Counted from the first letter of the stretch, positions 50,279 through 58,953 are shown. The stretch is DNA of 64,000 bases from Actinomycetota bacterium (GCA_016213625.1 JACQZZ010000075.1:1-64000); one strand, 5' to 3'. A program made the numbers and translations. Notes: generated by a model from the letters alone, not told the origin.

Positions 50279-51943
50279 GTGCCGCTCGCGGGCGCCAGCA
50301 CGCTTCGTCTCTCGGCTGGCCTTGGATCGCTGGCCGTCGTCACACTTCTGTTCACCGGGGCCCGGTTCAGCACGAACGATGATGCCCTGATCCGGTCGCT
50401 GGCGAACGGCGATCTCGGTGGCACACCCAACAGCCACCTCGTGTTCGTCAGTTCGCTCATCGGCATGACGCTCAGCGTGCTCTACCACCTCACGGGTTCG
50501 GTGCCCTGGTACGCGATCCTCCTCAACTGCGTGGTCGTCGCCGCGAGTGTCGCGTGCGTGCGGCATCTCACTCGTGAGCGATGTGGGACGATCGTGGCAC
50601 TGCTCGCTGCGGCGCCCGCCCTCATCGTCGTGCTGTCACTGCAGACCTTCACCGCGGCAGCAATCCTCACGACCGCATGTGCGCTGGCGCTCCACAGGGA
50701 AGGCCTGATCGGACCCGAGCAGCGATCGAACGAGGCACTCGCCATCATCGTCCTGTGCCTAGGATTCAGCCTTCGATTCGATGGCGCCGTACTCGCAGTC
50801 ATTCTGTGCGAGGTCGTGCTGCTCGCGGGAGAACCCCGAGCATGGTCACGGCGTCACGCTCGCTTCCTGGCCATCGCAGCGGTGGCCGTGCTCGCGACGC
50901 GCGGACTCGACCTTCTCGTGTACTGGCTCGACTCCGGTTGGCGACAGTTCTGGGAGTTCGACCAGGTGCGAGGCCAACTGCACTCGACACCGCGGCTGGG
51001 GAGGTCACCACAGCTGACCGCGGGTCGGATTCGAGCAGGGTGGACTGAGGCCGATCTCGACCTCTTCCGTCGGTGGCTCTACACCGACCCTGACACGTAC
51101 ACCACCCCAGCCCTTTCGACGCTCGTCTCGGCCACCGACGACCTGCCGGCGACGCGCACCTGGAGCGACGCACTCGAGAATTCAGTACTGACGCCCTACG
51201 GCACGTGGCTGTGGTGGGCCGTTCCGACCGTCGCTTTGATCCTCGGCCGGTCGGTCCGTCGCGGCGCCGCCATGTTCGCCGGCATCGCAATGTGGTGCGG
51301 AGCCGGCACGTACCTGGCGATGTTCCAACGATTTCCTCAACGCGTCGCGGTGCCGTGCCTCGCTGCCCTCGCCCTGTTCGGAACGGCACGGGAGCTCCGC
51401 GATCTTGGTTCGGGCCGCCGACTTCTCTCACCGATCGCCATCGCCGCGGTCGCCTGCATCCCGGCGGCAGCGACGCTGGTGGGCGAAATCAATCGCGGAC
51501 AACGTGACCGCGAGCAACTCACTGCGCACACAGAGGCGATCGAGTCGCTGCCGGACGACACACTGCTCGTCGTCGTCGGCTCAGCGGTCAGACTCGAGGG
51601 TGAGTCAGCCTTCGCTCGCAGCGCTCTCGATGCTCGCCGAACCGTGGTGCTCTCGTGGTCGAACCTGTCCCCTGCGTACTTCGCCCAACTCGATCGAATG
51701 GGGATCGGTGAGCCGATCGAGGCAGCAGCGAGCCGGGATGATGTGATGCTGGTGGTGCCAGCGAACGAAGCGCCGCTCTATGTCGAGCTGTTGAACACCT
51801 GGCTGCTCGAGCGGGGCATCGCCGCTCCAATCGCCGTCCGATCGGAGGCCGGCGGCCTTGCATTCCTGGGGGGAGATCACCGAGGGAACGACAGTGCCGC
51901 CTCGAGCACTCGTTCGACCTCCGACTCTGAGAGCAGCGAGTAG
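50279..51943 (+). CDS. Integral membrane protein, GT-C/EPS-related
   Basis: The product is 554 residues from GTG 50279 with about 10 hydrophobic helices, and a soluble C-terminal region. The first external loop contains an acidic pair in ARFSTNDDALIRSLANGD, where GT-C transferases place catalytic acids. No family is recognised with certainty. The 3' end overlaps the convergent aminotransferase gene by 67 bases, covering the Ser/Asp-rich last 22 residues. Confidence 0.65.
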   Translation: MPLAGASTLRLSAGLGSLAVVTLLFTGARFSTNDDALIRSLANGDLGGTPNSHLVFVSSLIGMTLSVLYHLTGSVPWYAILLNCVVVAASVACVRHLTRERCGTIVALLAAAPALIVVLSLQTFTAAAILTTACALALHREGLIGPEQRSNEALAIIVLCLGFSLRFDGAVLAVILCEVVLLAGEPRAWSRRHARFLAIAAVAVLATRGLDLLVYWLDSGWRQFWEFDQVRGQLHSTPRLGRSPQLTAGRIRAGWTEADLDLFRRWLYTDPDTYTTPALSTLVSATDDLPATRTWSDALENSVLTPYGTWLWWAVPTVALILGRSVRRGAAMFAGIAMWCGAGTYLAMFQRFPQRVAVPCLAALALFGTARELRDLGSGRRLLSPIAIAAVACIPAAATLVGEINRGQRDREQLTAHTEAIESLPDDTLLVVVGSAVRLEGESAFARSALDARRTVVLSWSNLSPAYFAQLDRMGIGEPIEAAASRDDVMLVVPANEAPLYVELLNTWLLERGIAAPIAVRSEAGGLAFLGGDHRGNDSAASSTRSTSDSESSE

Positions 51944-53010
51944 AGCGGAAGCCTCACGAGACGCTCCGACACTCGATCGGTGACGGGCAGCTCTGCAGCT
52001 CCGAAGAGCCGGCCCTGTGGAGATGAGTGGAGTGGGACGTAGTGGAAGAGAGCGGCGATGCCCTTCGTCCGCATGTGCACGATGAACCGAGTCCGCACCT
52101 CCAGATCCGGAGCGAGCAGTGCAAACAAGTGCGACGGGTGTCGATACCCGTCGGGACATCGCTGCAGTTGAAATCCAGCATCGACGGCCCACTCTGCGAG
52201 CCCTTGTCGATATGCATTCCACACCCTGGAACGTCCCGCTTGGATCAGCTCGAACTCCTCCAGTTGCGAACACAGAAACGCCGCGAGCAGATCGGACATG
52301 AGAAAGCTCGACCCGAGCGACACCCACGAGTACTTGTCAACCTGTCCCCGAAAGAAGCGGCTCCTGTCGGTACCTTTCTCACGAATGATCTCCGCTCGTT
52401 CGACATGCCGTTCGTCGTTGAGGAGCAGCGCGCCGCCTTCGCCGCACTGAATGTTCTTCGTCTCGTGGAACGACAAGGTCGCCATGTCGCCAAGGCTGCC
52501 CAGAGGCTGTCCATCGATGCTCGCACCAAGGCCGTGAGCATTGTCCTCGATCAGCACGAGACCATGCTGATCGGCCAGCGAACGCAGTCGTCGCATGTCG
52601 CATCCGACGCCCCCGTAATGAACGACGACGATGGCCCTCGTGCGAGGGCTGATGGCGCGCTCCACCTCAGCGACGTCAATGTTCCATGTGGAGGGGTCGA
52701 TATCGACGAAGACCGGGCGACCGCCATGCAACGCGAACGCGTTCGCGGTCGACACGAACGTGAAGGACGGCACGATGACCTCGTCGCCAGGATCGAGGTC
52801 GAGAAGAAGAGCGCACATTTCGAGCGCATGCGTGCACGATGTTGTGAGCATGACCCGCCCGGATCCGGTCAGCCCTCGCAGCGTCTCTGAACCGACTCTG
52901 GTGTAGTGCCCATCTCCGGAGAGGTGGCCGCGCTCCGCAGCATCTGCCATGAACTCGAGCGCGCGCGTCGCCATGTACGGCCGGTTGAAGGGAATGTCGG
53001 GCAGCGTCAT
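51877..53010 (-). CDS. dTDP-4-amino-4,6-dideoxygalactose transaminase (WecE/RffA-like)
   Basis: The product is 377 residues. It begins MTLPDIPFNRPYMATRALEF and has SCTHALEMCALLLDLDPGDEV, VEDNAHGLGA-like IEDNAHGLGASIDG, and PLP-Lys motif SFHETKNIQCGEGGALL, which closely follow RffA/WecE signatures. It aminates dTDP-4-keto-6-deoxyglucose to dTDP-Fuc4N. No rmlA or rmlB is in the window, so the precursor must come from elsewhere. The gene is convergent with the membrane protein at 50279. Confidence 0.9.
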   Translation of the reverse strand: MTLPDIPFNRPYMATRALEFMADAAERGHLSGDGHYTRVGSETLRGLTGSGRVMLTTSCTHALEMCALLLDLDPGDEVIVPSFTFVSTANAFALHGGRPVFVDIDPSTWNIDVAEVERAISPRTRAIVVVHYGGVGCDMRRLRSLADQHGLVLIEDNAHGLGASIDGQPLGSLGDMATLSFHETKNIQCGEGGALLLNDERHVERAEIIREKGTDRSRFFRGQVDKYSWVSLGSSFLMSDLLAAFLCSQLEEFELIQAGRSRVWNAYRQGLAEWAVDAGFQLQRCPDGYRHPSHLFALLAPDLEVRTRFIVHMRTKGIAALFHYVPLHSSPQGRLFGAAELPVTDRVSERLVRLPLYSLLSESEVERVLEAALSFPR

Positions 53011-53186
53011 GCGGAGTGAGGAGCTCCAGATCCAGCGCGGGAGTCTCGCGCCCCGAACGCTAATCCACGACCGGGCATCCGGCGATGATGCCGCTCGCCT
53101 CTTGCCACGCATCTCACGAGCAAAGCTCCCTTGCTGGCGAGCTACCGACACACCCAGTTCATTTGCACTGAGTACCCTGTCCGGCG

Positions 53187-53846
53187 ATGCAGGCGACGGA
53201 CACGACGCAGGCGGCCAGGCCGCTGTTGCGAGGGTGGACGCACGCGGTCTCGTTTCCGCTCATGCTCATCGCCGGCATGGCACTCATCGTGCTGGTCAAC
53301 GCCACGGTGCCGTCTCGGTTGCTGCTCGGCGTCTACGTGCTGGGCACGGCCACCATGTTCTGCGTGTCGGCCATGTACCACCGCGGCCGGTGGCAGCCAC
53401 ACGTGAAGCTGCGCATGCAGAAGCTCGACCGGTCGGCCATCTTCCTGGCCATCGCCGGCGGGTACACACCCATCGCTGCGCTGTGCCTCGACGGGTGGAC
53501 GCTCGCAGCGGTGCTGGGCGGTGTGTGGTTCGGCGCGATCCTGGGCATGACCATCCAGTGGATTCCTGCGGTACCACGAGCGTGGAAGGGTGCCAGCTAC
53601 ATCATCGTCAGCTGGCTCGCCATCTTCACGCTGCCCGATCTCGCGCGGGGCTTGGGCACCACGGGCTTCCTTCTCATCATCGCCGGAGGCGCGTGCTACA
53701 CCGTGGGCGCCCTGGCGCTGGCCACCAAGTGGCCCAATCCTTGGCCGAAGGTGTTCGGGTTCCACGAGGTCTTCCACGCCTTCACGGTCGTGGCCGCGGC
53801 GCTGCAGTTCGTCGCCATCAGTTTCGTCGTGGCGCCCCGCCTGTGA
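53187..53846 (+). CDS. Hemolysin III (HlyIII/PAQR) family membrane protein
   Basis: The product is 219 residues with seven hydrophobic helices. The family's metal-binding motifs are present: SAMYHRGRW (His), LDRSAIFLAIAGGYTP (Asp) and GFHEVFHAFTVV (His-x3-His). The enzymatic role of bacterial members is unproven; eukaryotic relatives are receptors or ceramidases. It begins a three-gene coupled set with the pentapeptide and VOC genes. Confidence 0.9.
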   Translation: MQATDTTQAARPLLRGWTHAVSFPLMLIAGMALIVLVNATVPSRLLLGVYVLGTATMFCVSAMYHRGRWQPHVKLRMQKLDRSAIFLAIAGGYTPIAALCLDGWTLAAVLGGVWFGAILGMTIQWIPAVPRAWKGASYIIVSWLAIFTLPDLARGLGTTGFLLIIAGGACYTVGALALATKWPNPWPKVFGFHEVFHAFTVVAAALQFVAISFVVAPRL

Positions 53847-54502
53847 CCGTCCAGCGCGAGCCGGCGGCGCCGCGCCTCGGGTCGGTGGCGCCGGCGGAGC
53901 GTGTCGATCTCCTCGCCGACCTCGACTGGTTCGACGTCGAGGTGTCGCACGAGTTCGTCGGTGCGGCGCTCGAGGAAGCACAGCTGCGCGGCACGCGGTG
54001 CGTGTCGAGCGCGTTCACCAGCGCCCAGTTCCGCAAGGCCCGATTCGTCGACACCGTGTTCGAGCAGTGCGAACTGTCGGGCGCGCAACTCGACGAGACG
54101 GGTGCCACGAGGGTGGAGTTCCGCAACTGCCGCATGTCGGGCGTACAGGTGAATGCCTCCCGATGGAAGGACGTCGTGTTCGTGGGCTGTCGGCTCGACG
54201 GCGCCAACTTCCGCATGCTCACCGGCGAGCGCGTGTGGTTCGACGATTGCGTGTTGCGCCAGGCCGACTTCCGCGGGTCCACCATCGAGCACGCCCGGTT
54301 CCGCGGGTGCGACCTCACGGGCGCCGACTTCGCCCAGGCACGCGTCCCCGATGCCGTGCTCCACGGGTCCACCTTCGACCAGATGCGCGGCATCGACGGC
54401 CTCGTCCGGCCGGTCATCGACAGCGAGCAGGTGATGCCGTTCGCCGGCCTCCTGCTGACATTGCACGGCGTCGTGGTGAGCGACGAGGGGGAACCGACAT
54501 GA
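53843..54502 (+). CDS. Pentapeptide-repeat protein
   Basis: The product is 219 residues. The middle ~130 residues show pentapeptide A(D/N)LxX-type repeats, such as AQFRKARFVDTVFEQCELSG, VEFRNCRMSGVQ, ANFRMLTGERVWFDDC and ADFRGSTIEHARFRGCDLTG, expected to fold as a right-handed quadrilateral beta helix. Known members include DNA-mimic proteins that protect gyrase (Qnr, MfpA); whether this one does cannot be told. GTG 53843 overlaps the upstream stop. Confidence 0.85.
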   Translation: MTVQREPAAPRLGSVAPAERVDLLADLDWFDVEVSHEFVGAALEEAQLRGTRCVSSAFTSAQFRKARFVDTVFEQCELSGAQLDETGATRVEFRNCRMSGVQVNASRWKDVVFVGCRLDGANFRMLTGERVWFDDCVLRQADFRGSTIEHARFRGCDLTGADFAQARVPDAVLHGSTFDQMRGIDGLVRPVIDSEQVMPFAGLLLTLHGVVVSDEGEPT

Positions 54503-54882
54503 GGATGGGACTGGTGGCGCTCGTGGTGCGCGACTACGACGAGGCCATCGACTTCTACGTGCGCCGCGTCGGCTTCACGCTGGTGAGCGACGACGACATG
54601 GGCGGCGGCAAGCGTTGGGTGGTCGTCTCGCCTGGATCTGGGGCAGGACTGCTGTTGGCCCGGGCCGACCGACCGCGGCAGCACCGGCGCATCGGCAACC
54701 AGGCCGGCGGCCGGGTGGCGTTCTTCATGTACACCGACGACTTCACCGGCACCTACGAGCGCATGGCGGCCAATGGCGTCCGGTTCCTGGAGGCACCCCG
54801 CGCCGAGCCCTACGGCATGGTCTGCGTGTGGCAGGACCTGTACGGCAACAAGTGGGACCTGCTGGAGGACCGCGCCGTCTGA
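54499..54882 (+). CDS. VOC (glyoxalase-like) family protein
   Basis: The product is 127 residues with the two-module VOC fold: MGLVALVVRDYDEAIDFYVRRVGF and GRVAFFMYTDDFTGTYERM, ending CVWQDLYGNKWDLLED. The last is the usual metal-ligand strand of glyoxalases, with Asp in place of the common Glu. The reaction is unknown. ATGA overlap with the pentapeptide gene. Confidence 0.85.
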   Translation: MRMGLVALVVRDYDEAIDFYVRRVGFTLVSDDDMGGGKRWVVVSPGSGAGLLLARADRPRQHRRIGNQAGGRVAFFMYTDDFTGTYERMAANGVRFLEAPRAEPYGMVCVWQDLYGNKWDLLEDRAV

Positions 54883-54898
54883 ATTCTTCGATACCTGG

Positions 54899-54928
54899 TT
54901 GACAATCGAACATGTGTTCGACTACGAT
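54899..54928 (+). promoter_or_regulatory. Promoter of the DUF222-HNH gene with SOS box in its spacer
   Basis: -35 TTGACA (54899-54904) and -10 TACGAT (54923-54928) are 18 bases apart. The ATG at 54935 lies 6 bases after the -10, so the transcript would be leaderless. The SOS box fills the spacer. Confidence 0.75.
54906..54921. promoter_or_regulatory. LexA/SOS box
   Basis: TCGAACATGTGTTCGA is a perfect palindrome that fits the actinobacterial LexA consensus GAAC-N4-GTTC with both outer TC/GA bases. LexA bound here would cover the promoter spacer and repress the gene until DNA damage. Confidence 0.85.
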
Positions 54929-54934
54929 GATCTC

Positions 54935-56128
54935 ATGATCACCGCTCTCGCCACCAGTGCCGTCGCACTCGGCGGGGTCGCGCGTGCCTCGGTCATCCAG
55001 CTCTCGGTGGCCGAACTGAAGGTCGCTGCCATCGAACTGCAGCGCCAGATCGACCAGCTCACGGTGCAGCAGGCCCGGGTGTTGTCCGAGGCCGACCAGC
55101 GTCAGGCATGGCAGGGCACAGGCGCACGCAACGCCGCCGATTGGCTGGCCGGCGCCACGAAGTCGTCGTACGGCTCGGCGAAGCGGAAGCAGCAGTTGGG
55201 CGAGGCGCTGTCGCAGTCGCCCGATCTGTCCGCCGCGGTCGACAACGGAGAGGTCACGCCCGATGCGGCGAACGAGCTGGCCGATGCCGTGCTCAATCCC
55301 CCTGCCGGGGCCGACCCTGGCGAGCTGGTCGAGGCGTGCAAGGGCGCCTCGCCCACCGAGGCGCGCGACGCCGCCCGCCGGTGGAAGGAAGTCCACTCCG
55401 AGGAAACGCCCGAGCAGGCCGAGGAGCGGCGGTATCAGAACCGGTCGTTGCGCCACACCGAAGAGGTCGACGGCCAGATCACCATCAATGCCACCTTGCC
55501 CACCCTGCAGGCGCGTCAGGTGCTGAAGGTGTGTTCGTTCCTCGGCGGGAAGCCGTCGCAGACCGATACGCGCAGCACGGCGCAGCGCATGTGCGACGGG
55601 CTCATCCTCCTGGCCGATGCGTACGCCAAGGGCGAGGTGCGCGGCGGGCGCGAGAAGCCGACGCTGCTCATCACCTTCTCGGCCGACTCGTTCGAGGGCT
55701 CGAGCGACGAGCCGGGCGTCACCGACTTCGGCGACCGCATTCCGGCACACATCGTGCGCCGGCTGGCCGAACACGCCCAGTTGCAGCGGGTGCTGTCGAC
55801 CGGCAGCCACATCCTGGATCTGGGCCGCACCGAGCGGTACGCCACTGAGCAGCAGTACCGGGCGCTGATGGCGCTGCACGGTGGCTGCGACTGGGAGGGT
55901 TGCCACATCCCCGCGGCGTGGTGCGAGGTCGACCACCTGGTGCCCTGGGAGGAGGGCGGGGCCACCGATCTCGACAATCTCGGGCTCCTGTGCAGCCACC
56001 ATCACCACGAGAAGCACCGGCCAGGGGTGGTGGTCACCGGTGACGCCAGCGGCTACACGATCACGCTGGTCGACGGCACGGTGGTGCGGTGCGGGCCACG
56101 GGGCCGAACAGCCCAGGCGGCGGCCTGA
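54935..56128 (+). CDS. DUF222 / HNH endonuclease (13E12-type) protein
   Basis: The product is 397 residues. A long helical N-terminal DUF222 region (IELQRQIDQLTVQQARVLSE) with AADWLAGATKSSYGSAKR is followed by a C-terminal HNH motif: GCDWEGCHIPAAWCEVDHLVPWEEGG, DLDNLGLLCSHHHHEKH, with Cys pairs for structural zinc. The organisation matches the REP13E12 family, abundant in actinobacteria and thought to be of mobile-element origin. The upstream SOS box predicts induction by DNA damage. A bidirectional terminator hairpin follows at 56182. Confidence 0.92.
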   Translation: MITALATSAVALGGVARASVIQLSVAELKVAAIELQRQIDQLTVQQARVLSEADQRQAWQGTGARNAADWLAGATKSSYGSAKRKQQLGEALSQSPDLSAAVDNGEVTPDAANELADAVLNPPAGADPGELVEACKGASPTEARDAARRWKEVHSEETPEQAEERRYQNRSLRHTEEVDGQITINATLPTLQARQVLKVCSFLGGKPSQTDTRSTAQRMCDGLILLADAYAKGEVRGGREKPTLLITFSADSFEGSSDEPGVTDFGDRIPAHIVRRLAEHAQLQRVLSTGSHILDLGRTERYATEQQYRALMALHGGCDWEGCHIPAAWCEVDHLVPWEEGGATDLDNLGLLCSHHHHEKHRPGVVVTGDASGYTITLVDGTVVRCGPRGRTAQAAA

Positions 56129-56181
56129 ACGCGCGAACGCAACATCGGCTTCCCCGACAACTCGACGGTTCCGTTCGCGCC

Positions 56182-56210
56182 TGCGGGCGCCCCACTTCGG
56201 GGCGCCCGCA
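56182..56210. terminator. Bidirectional terminator hairpin
   Basis: TGCGGGCGCCCC (56182-56193) and GGGGCGCCCGCA (56199-56210) form a 12-bp perfect stem with loop ACTTC. It lies between the convergent HNH and EamA genes. Confidence 0.8.
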
Positions 56211-56287
56211 CGGTCGCGTCTCGGCACGGGTGCGTCCCCACGCCATCCCAGCCACGACAGGTAATGCGGGCAGGCGACTGGGCCCGG

Positions 56288-57229
56288 CTATGGGACAGGT
56301 GGCGTGGCGAGCCAGGCGTCGTCGGCCTCGGGCTCGGTCCGCGCGGCGCGCACGTTCACCCACTGGGCCAACAACACTCCGGCCATCACCACAGCAGCAC
56401 CGACGATCTTGACGCCGCTGACCGACTCGCCGAGGAACAGCACCGACCACACGATGGCCAGGGCCACTTCCATGGTCATGATCATCGCCACCACACCGGG
56501 AGCGATGTGGCGCATCGCCCGGAAGAAGCACACGTTGGCGATCACCGTCGGCACCAGCGCGAACAGCAGCACTTTCGGCACCACCACGCCACTCGGCACC
56601 ACCAGTCCCCCGCCGAACGCCAACGGCGCCATCACCAGCGCACCGCCGAGCACATTCCACGACGCCGACACCACACCGTCCACCGAATGCGGCATCACCC
56701 GGCTGCTGATGATCATGAACGCGGCCATGGCGAACGCCTGGGCCAGGGTCAGCCCCACACCCACTGCACTGATCTCGCCCACTCCCCCGAACAGCTCGGG
56801 GACGGTGAGCACCACCCCCACCATCACCACGCCGAGCGCCAGCCACGTGGCCGGCGACGCCCGATGATGGCCGAGGAGCGAACTGAACACCACCACCAGC
56901 ACCGGGTAGAGGTACACGAGCACGATGTACACCGACACGTCGAGGTAGTTGAGGGCCAGGAACCCCAGGTACACCATCAGCCCGAACAGCACCCCGAGGC
57001 CGAGGGCACGCCACCGTGGCAGGTCGAACGGGTCGGGCCCGCCGCGTCGGCGCCACAGGAACAGCGCCGCCCACCGCACCAGCGAGGCGATGCCGAACCG
57101 CCAGAACAAGAGCGACTCGGCGCCCAGCGACCCCAGCAGGTCCTTGCCGACGATGGACGACAACGAGTACGACAACGCCGTCGCACCTGCCCACATCACA
57201 CCGACGGTCGGATTGCGCCCGTCGCTCAC
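56288..57229 (-). CDS. EamA/DMT-family transporter
   Basis: The product is 313 residues with ten hydrophobic helices forming two EamA halves; typical segments are WRFGIASLVRWAALFL, YLDVSVYIVLVYLYPVLVVVFSSLLG and ALAIVWSVLFLGESVSGVKIVGAAVVMAGV. It is a secondary transporter of the drug/metabolite family, commonly for amino acids or metabolite export. GTG start at 57229. Confidence 0.88.
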   Translation of the reverse strand: MSDGRNPTVGVMWAGATALSYSLSSIVGKDLLGSLGAESLLFWRFGIASLVRWAALFLWRRRGGPDPFDLPRWRALGLGVLFGLMVYLGFLALNYLDVSVYIVLVYLYPVLVVVFSSLLGHHRASPATWLALGVVMVGVVLTVPELFGGVGEISAVGVGLTLAQAFAMAAFMIISSRVMPHSVDGVVSASWNVLGGALVMAPLAFGGGLVVPSGVVVPKVLLFALVPTVIANVCFFRAMRHIAPGVVAMIMTMEVALAIVWSVLFLGESVSGVKIVGAAVVMAGVLLAQWVNVRAARTEPEADDAWLATPPVP

Positions 57230-57291
57230 GACCTCTTCACGTGGGCCGACGCTACTGCCCGCGCCGTCGAGCTCACGGCCCCGACGAGTGC

Positions 57292-58383
57292 CTAGGTCTC
57301 GTCGCAGTATCCAGCGGCAATCGCGAGGCAGCCGTCGGGCAGTGGGCTTCCGCTCGACGCAGCCTGCGCCCTCACGACCGAGTTGTGCAGCGCGTTCTGG
57401 AAGGAGTCGTGGCTGGTCACCACCTCGCCGTCGCGGCCCACGCCCACGGTCTCGAGGCCGATCACGATTCGCCCGACACGCACGAGTGCGAGGTACTCCG
57501 TCTCCGGTCCGATGCGCTCCCCCTTCTCATCGAGCCACGTGAAGTCCCGCTCGACGAACGCCGACTGGTCGCCGACCGGCGCGAACACCCCGTCCTCCGG
57601 GATGAACCCCACCATGTTCGGCCACATGTCGACGGAGGCATCCACACAGCACGGGACCTCGGGCCCGATGTAGGCGGGGCGGCACCCGTTCACGAACCTC
57701 GGGTCGGCGGCGGCGTCGAACATCGCGATCGCCGCCGCCTCGTCGGGGAAGACCACGACGTACTGCGAGCCTCCGTCGATCGGAGGTCCGTGGGTGTAGG
57801 CCGCCCACTGCACGGCTGCGGGGCGCCTGGGGCCCTCGAACACGACGTCGACGAAGCCGGCGCACTCCGCGTGCGTCGCCGCCTTCGTGGCGTCGAGTCG
57901 GATCGGGTTCGAGTTCTGACCGATCGACGACCAGTCGGGCGCGTACTCCGTGGGTGACAGCAGCGTCGCCCGGGCGATGTCGTCGTCCGTCAACTCGACG
58001 GGGGCCTTCGTCGTCGACGACGCCACCGTCGGACTCGTCGCCGCGGGGGTGGTGCTCGTCGATTCGACCCCTCCCGCGGGCGATTCGACATCGTCGGCAC
58101 CTGATCGGGGAACCAGGGCGACGACCAGCACCGCCACCGCGGCGACTGCCGCCACGACGAGCGCAATGGCTCGCCATCGTGGCGACCTGGGGGACTCCGG
58201 AGACTCGGCCATGACAACCTCCACGTGGTCGGGGTGAGTAATCGGACGCAGGGAGTCGGCAATGAGCACGCCTGGGTCGCCGGCGACCAGCCGGCGAACG
58301 TCCGTCATCAACCGAGCGCGGACCTCGGGGTCAAGGCCGTGATCGGCTCCCGGCAGCACCAAGTGGTCGAACTGGTCATGCAT
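57292..58383 (-). CDS. Single-pass membrane protein coupled to ECF sigma gene
   Basis: The product is 363 residues. A cytoplasmic N-terminus of ~65 residues (with EVRARLMTDVRRLVAGDP) leads to a membrane helix (AIALVVAAVAAVAVLVVAL, ~72-90), a Thr/Ser/Pro-rich spacer and an external domain of ~230 residues with several cysteines (ECAGF, NGCRPAY, PCCVDASV). It overlaps the sigma gene by 8 bases, as anti-sigma factors do, but no HxxxCxxC zinc-anti-sigma motif is seen. A membrane sensor/regulator of that sigma is likely. Confidence 0.7.
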   Translation of the reverse strand: MHDQFDHLVLPGADHGLDPEVRARLMTDVRRLVAGDPGVLIADSLRPITHPDHVEVVMAESPESPRSPRWRAIALVVAAVAAVAVLVVALVPRSGADDVESPAGGVESTSTTPAATSPTVASSTTKAPVELTDDDIARATLLSPTEYAPDWSSIGQNSNPIRLDATKAATHAECAGFVDVVFEGPRRPAAVQWAAYTHGPPIDGGSQYVVVFPDEAAAIAMFDAAADPRFVNGCRPAYIGPEVPCCVDASVDMWPNMVGFIPEDGVFAPVGDQSAFVERDFTWLDEKGERIGPETEYLALVRVGRIVIGLETVGVGRDGEVVTSHDSFQNALHNSVVRAQAASSGSPLPDGCLAIAAGYCDET

Positions 58384-58891
58384 CGTCGAACTCCACGAGT
58401 GAGTAGTGCGAGCGGAACGCGGCCTTCGCCCGCATCAGCAGCGTTTCTGTCGCATGGAGCGAGCGACCGAATTCGGCGGCCACCTCTGCCACCGGTAGAC
58501 CGTCGACATAGCGCAGCACCAACGCCATCCGGTGCATCGCGCTCAGGCCGGCGAGCGTGCGAGCGGTGCGATTCGAGTCGAAGGACTCCTCCACGCCGGC
58601 CACCGCCTCCGCGGCGAATCCGACCGACTCGAGATGACGGCTGGCCCGCGCCTCACGCCGCCAGTGATCGGCGAGCTTGTGCCGGGCGATACCGACGAGA
58701 TAGGCGGTCGACAGATCGGGTACACGACCGTGCATCGCCTGCGACACGGCGGACAGCACCGTGTCGGACAGCAGGTCCTCGGCCACTGCCTTCGAGCCAC
58801 AACGACGCACGAGATAGTCGTAGACGACCGGCAGCGCGGCGTCGATCGTGTCGACGATCTCCACCTCCTGCGGTTGCCTCGCTGCGTGCAT
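58376..58891 (-). CDS. ECF-type RNA polymerase sigma factor
   Basis: The product is 171 residues. Region 2 (DYLVRRCGSKAVAEDLLSDTVLSA, AYLVGIARHKLADHWRREAR) and region 4 (MALVLRYVDGLPVAEVAAEFGRS, ATETLLMRAKAAFRSHY) are recognisable, the linker between them rich in Ala/Glu. The sigma would direct polymerase to a small regulon, possibly including its own operon. ATG at 58891 is used. Confidence 0.88.
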   Translation of the reverse strand: MHAARQPQEVEIVDTIDAALPVVYDYLVRRCGSKAVAEDLLSDTVLSAVSQAMHGRVPDLSTAYLVGIARHKLADHWRREARASRHLESVGFAAEAVAGVEESFDSNRTARTLAGLSAMHRMALVLRYVDGLPVAEVAAEFGRSLHATETLLMRAKAAFRSHYSLVEFDDA

Positions 58892-58953
58892 ACCTGCATA
58901 TCGTTTCGCACGCCGTGAATCCGAACGTCACGGCCGAAGGAATCTGCACTCCG

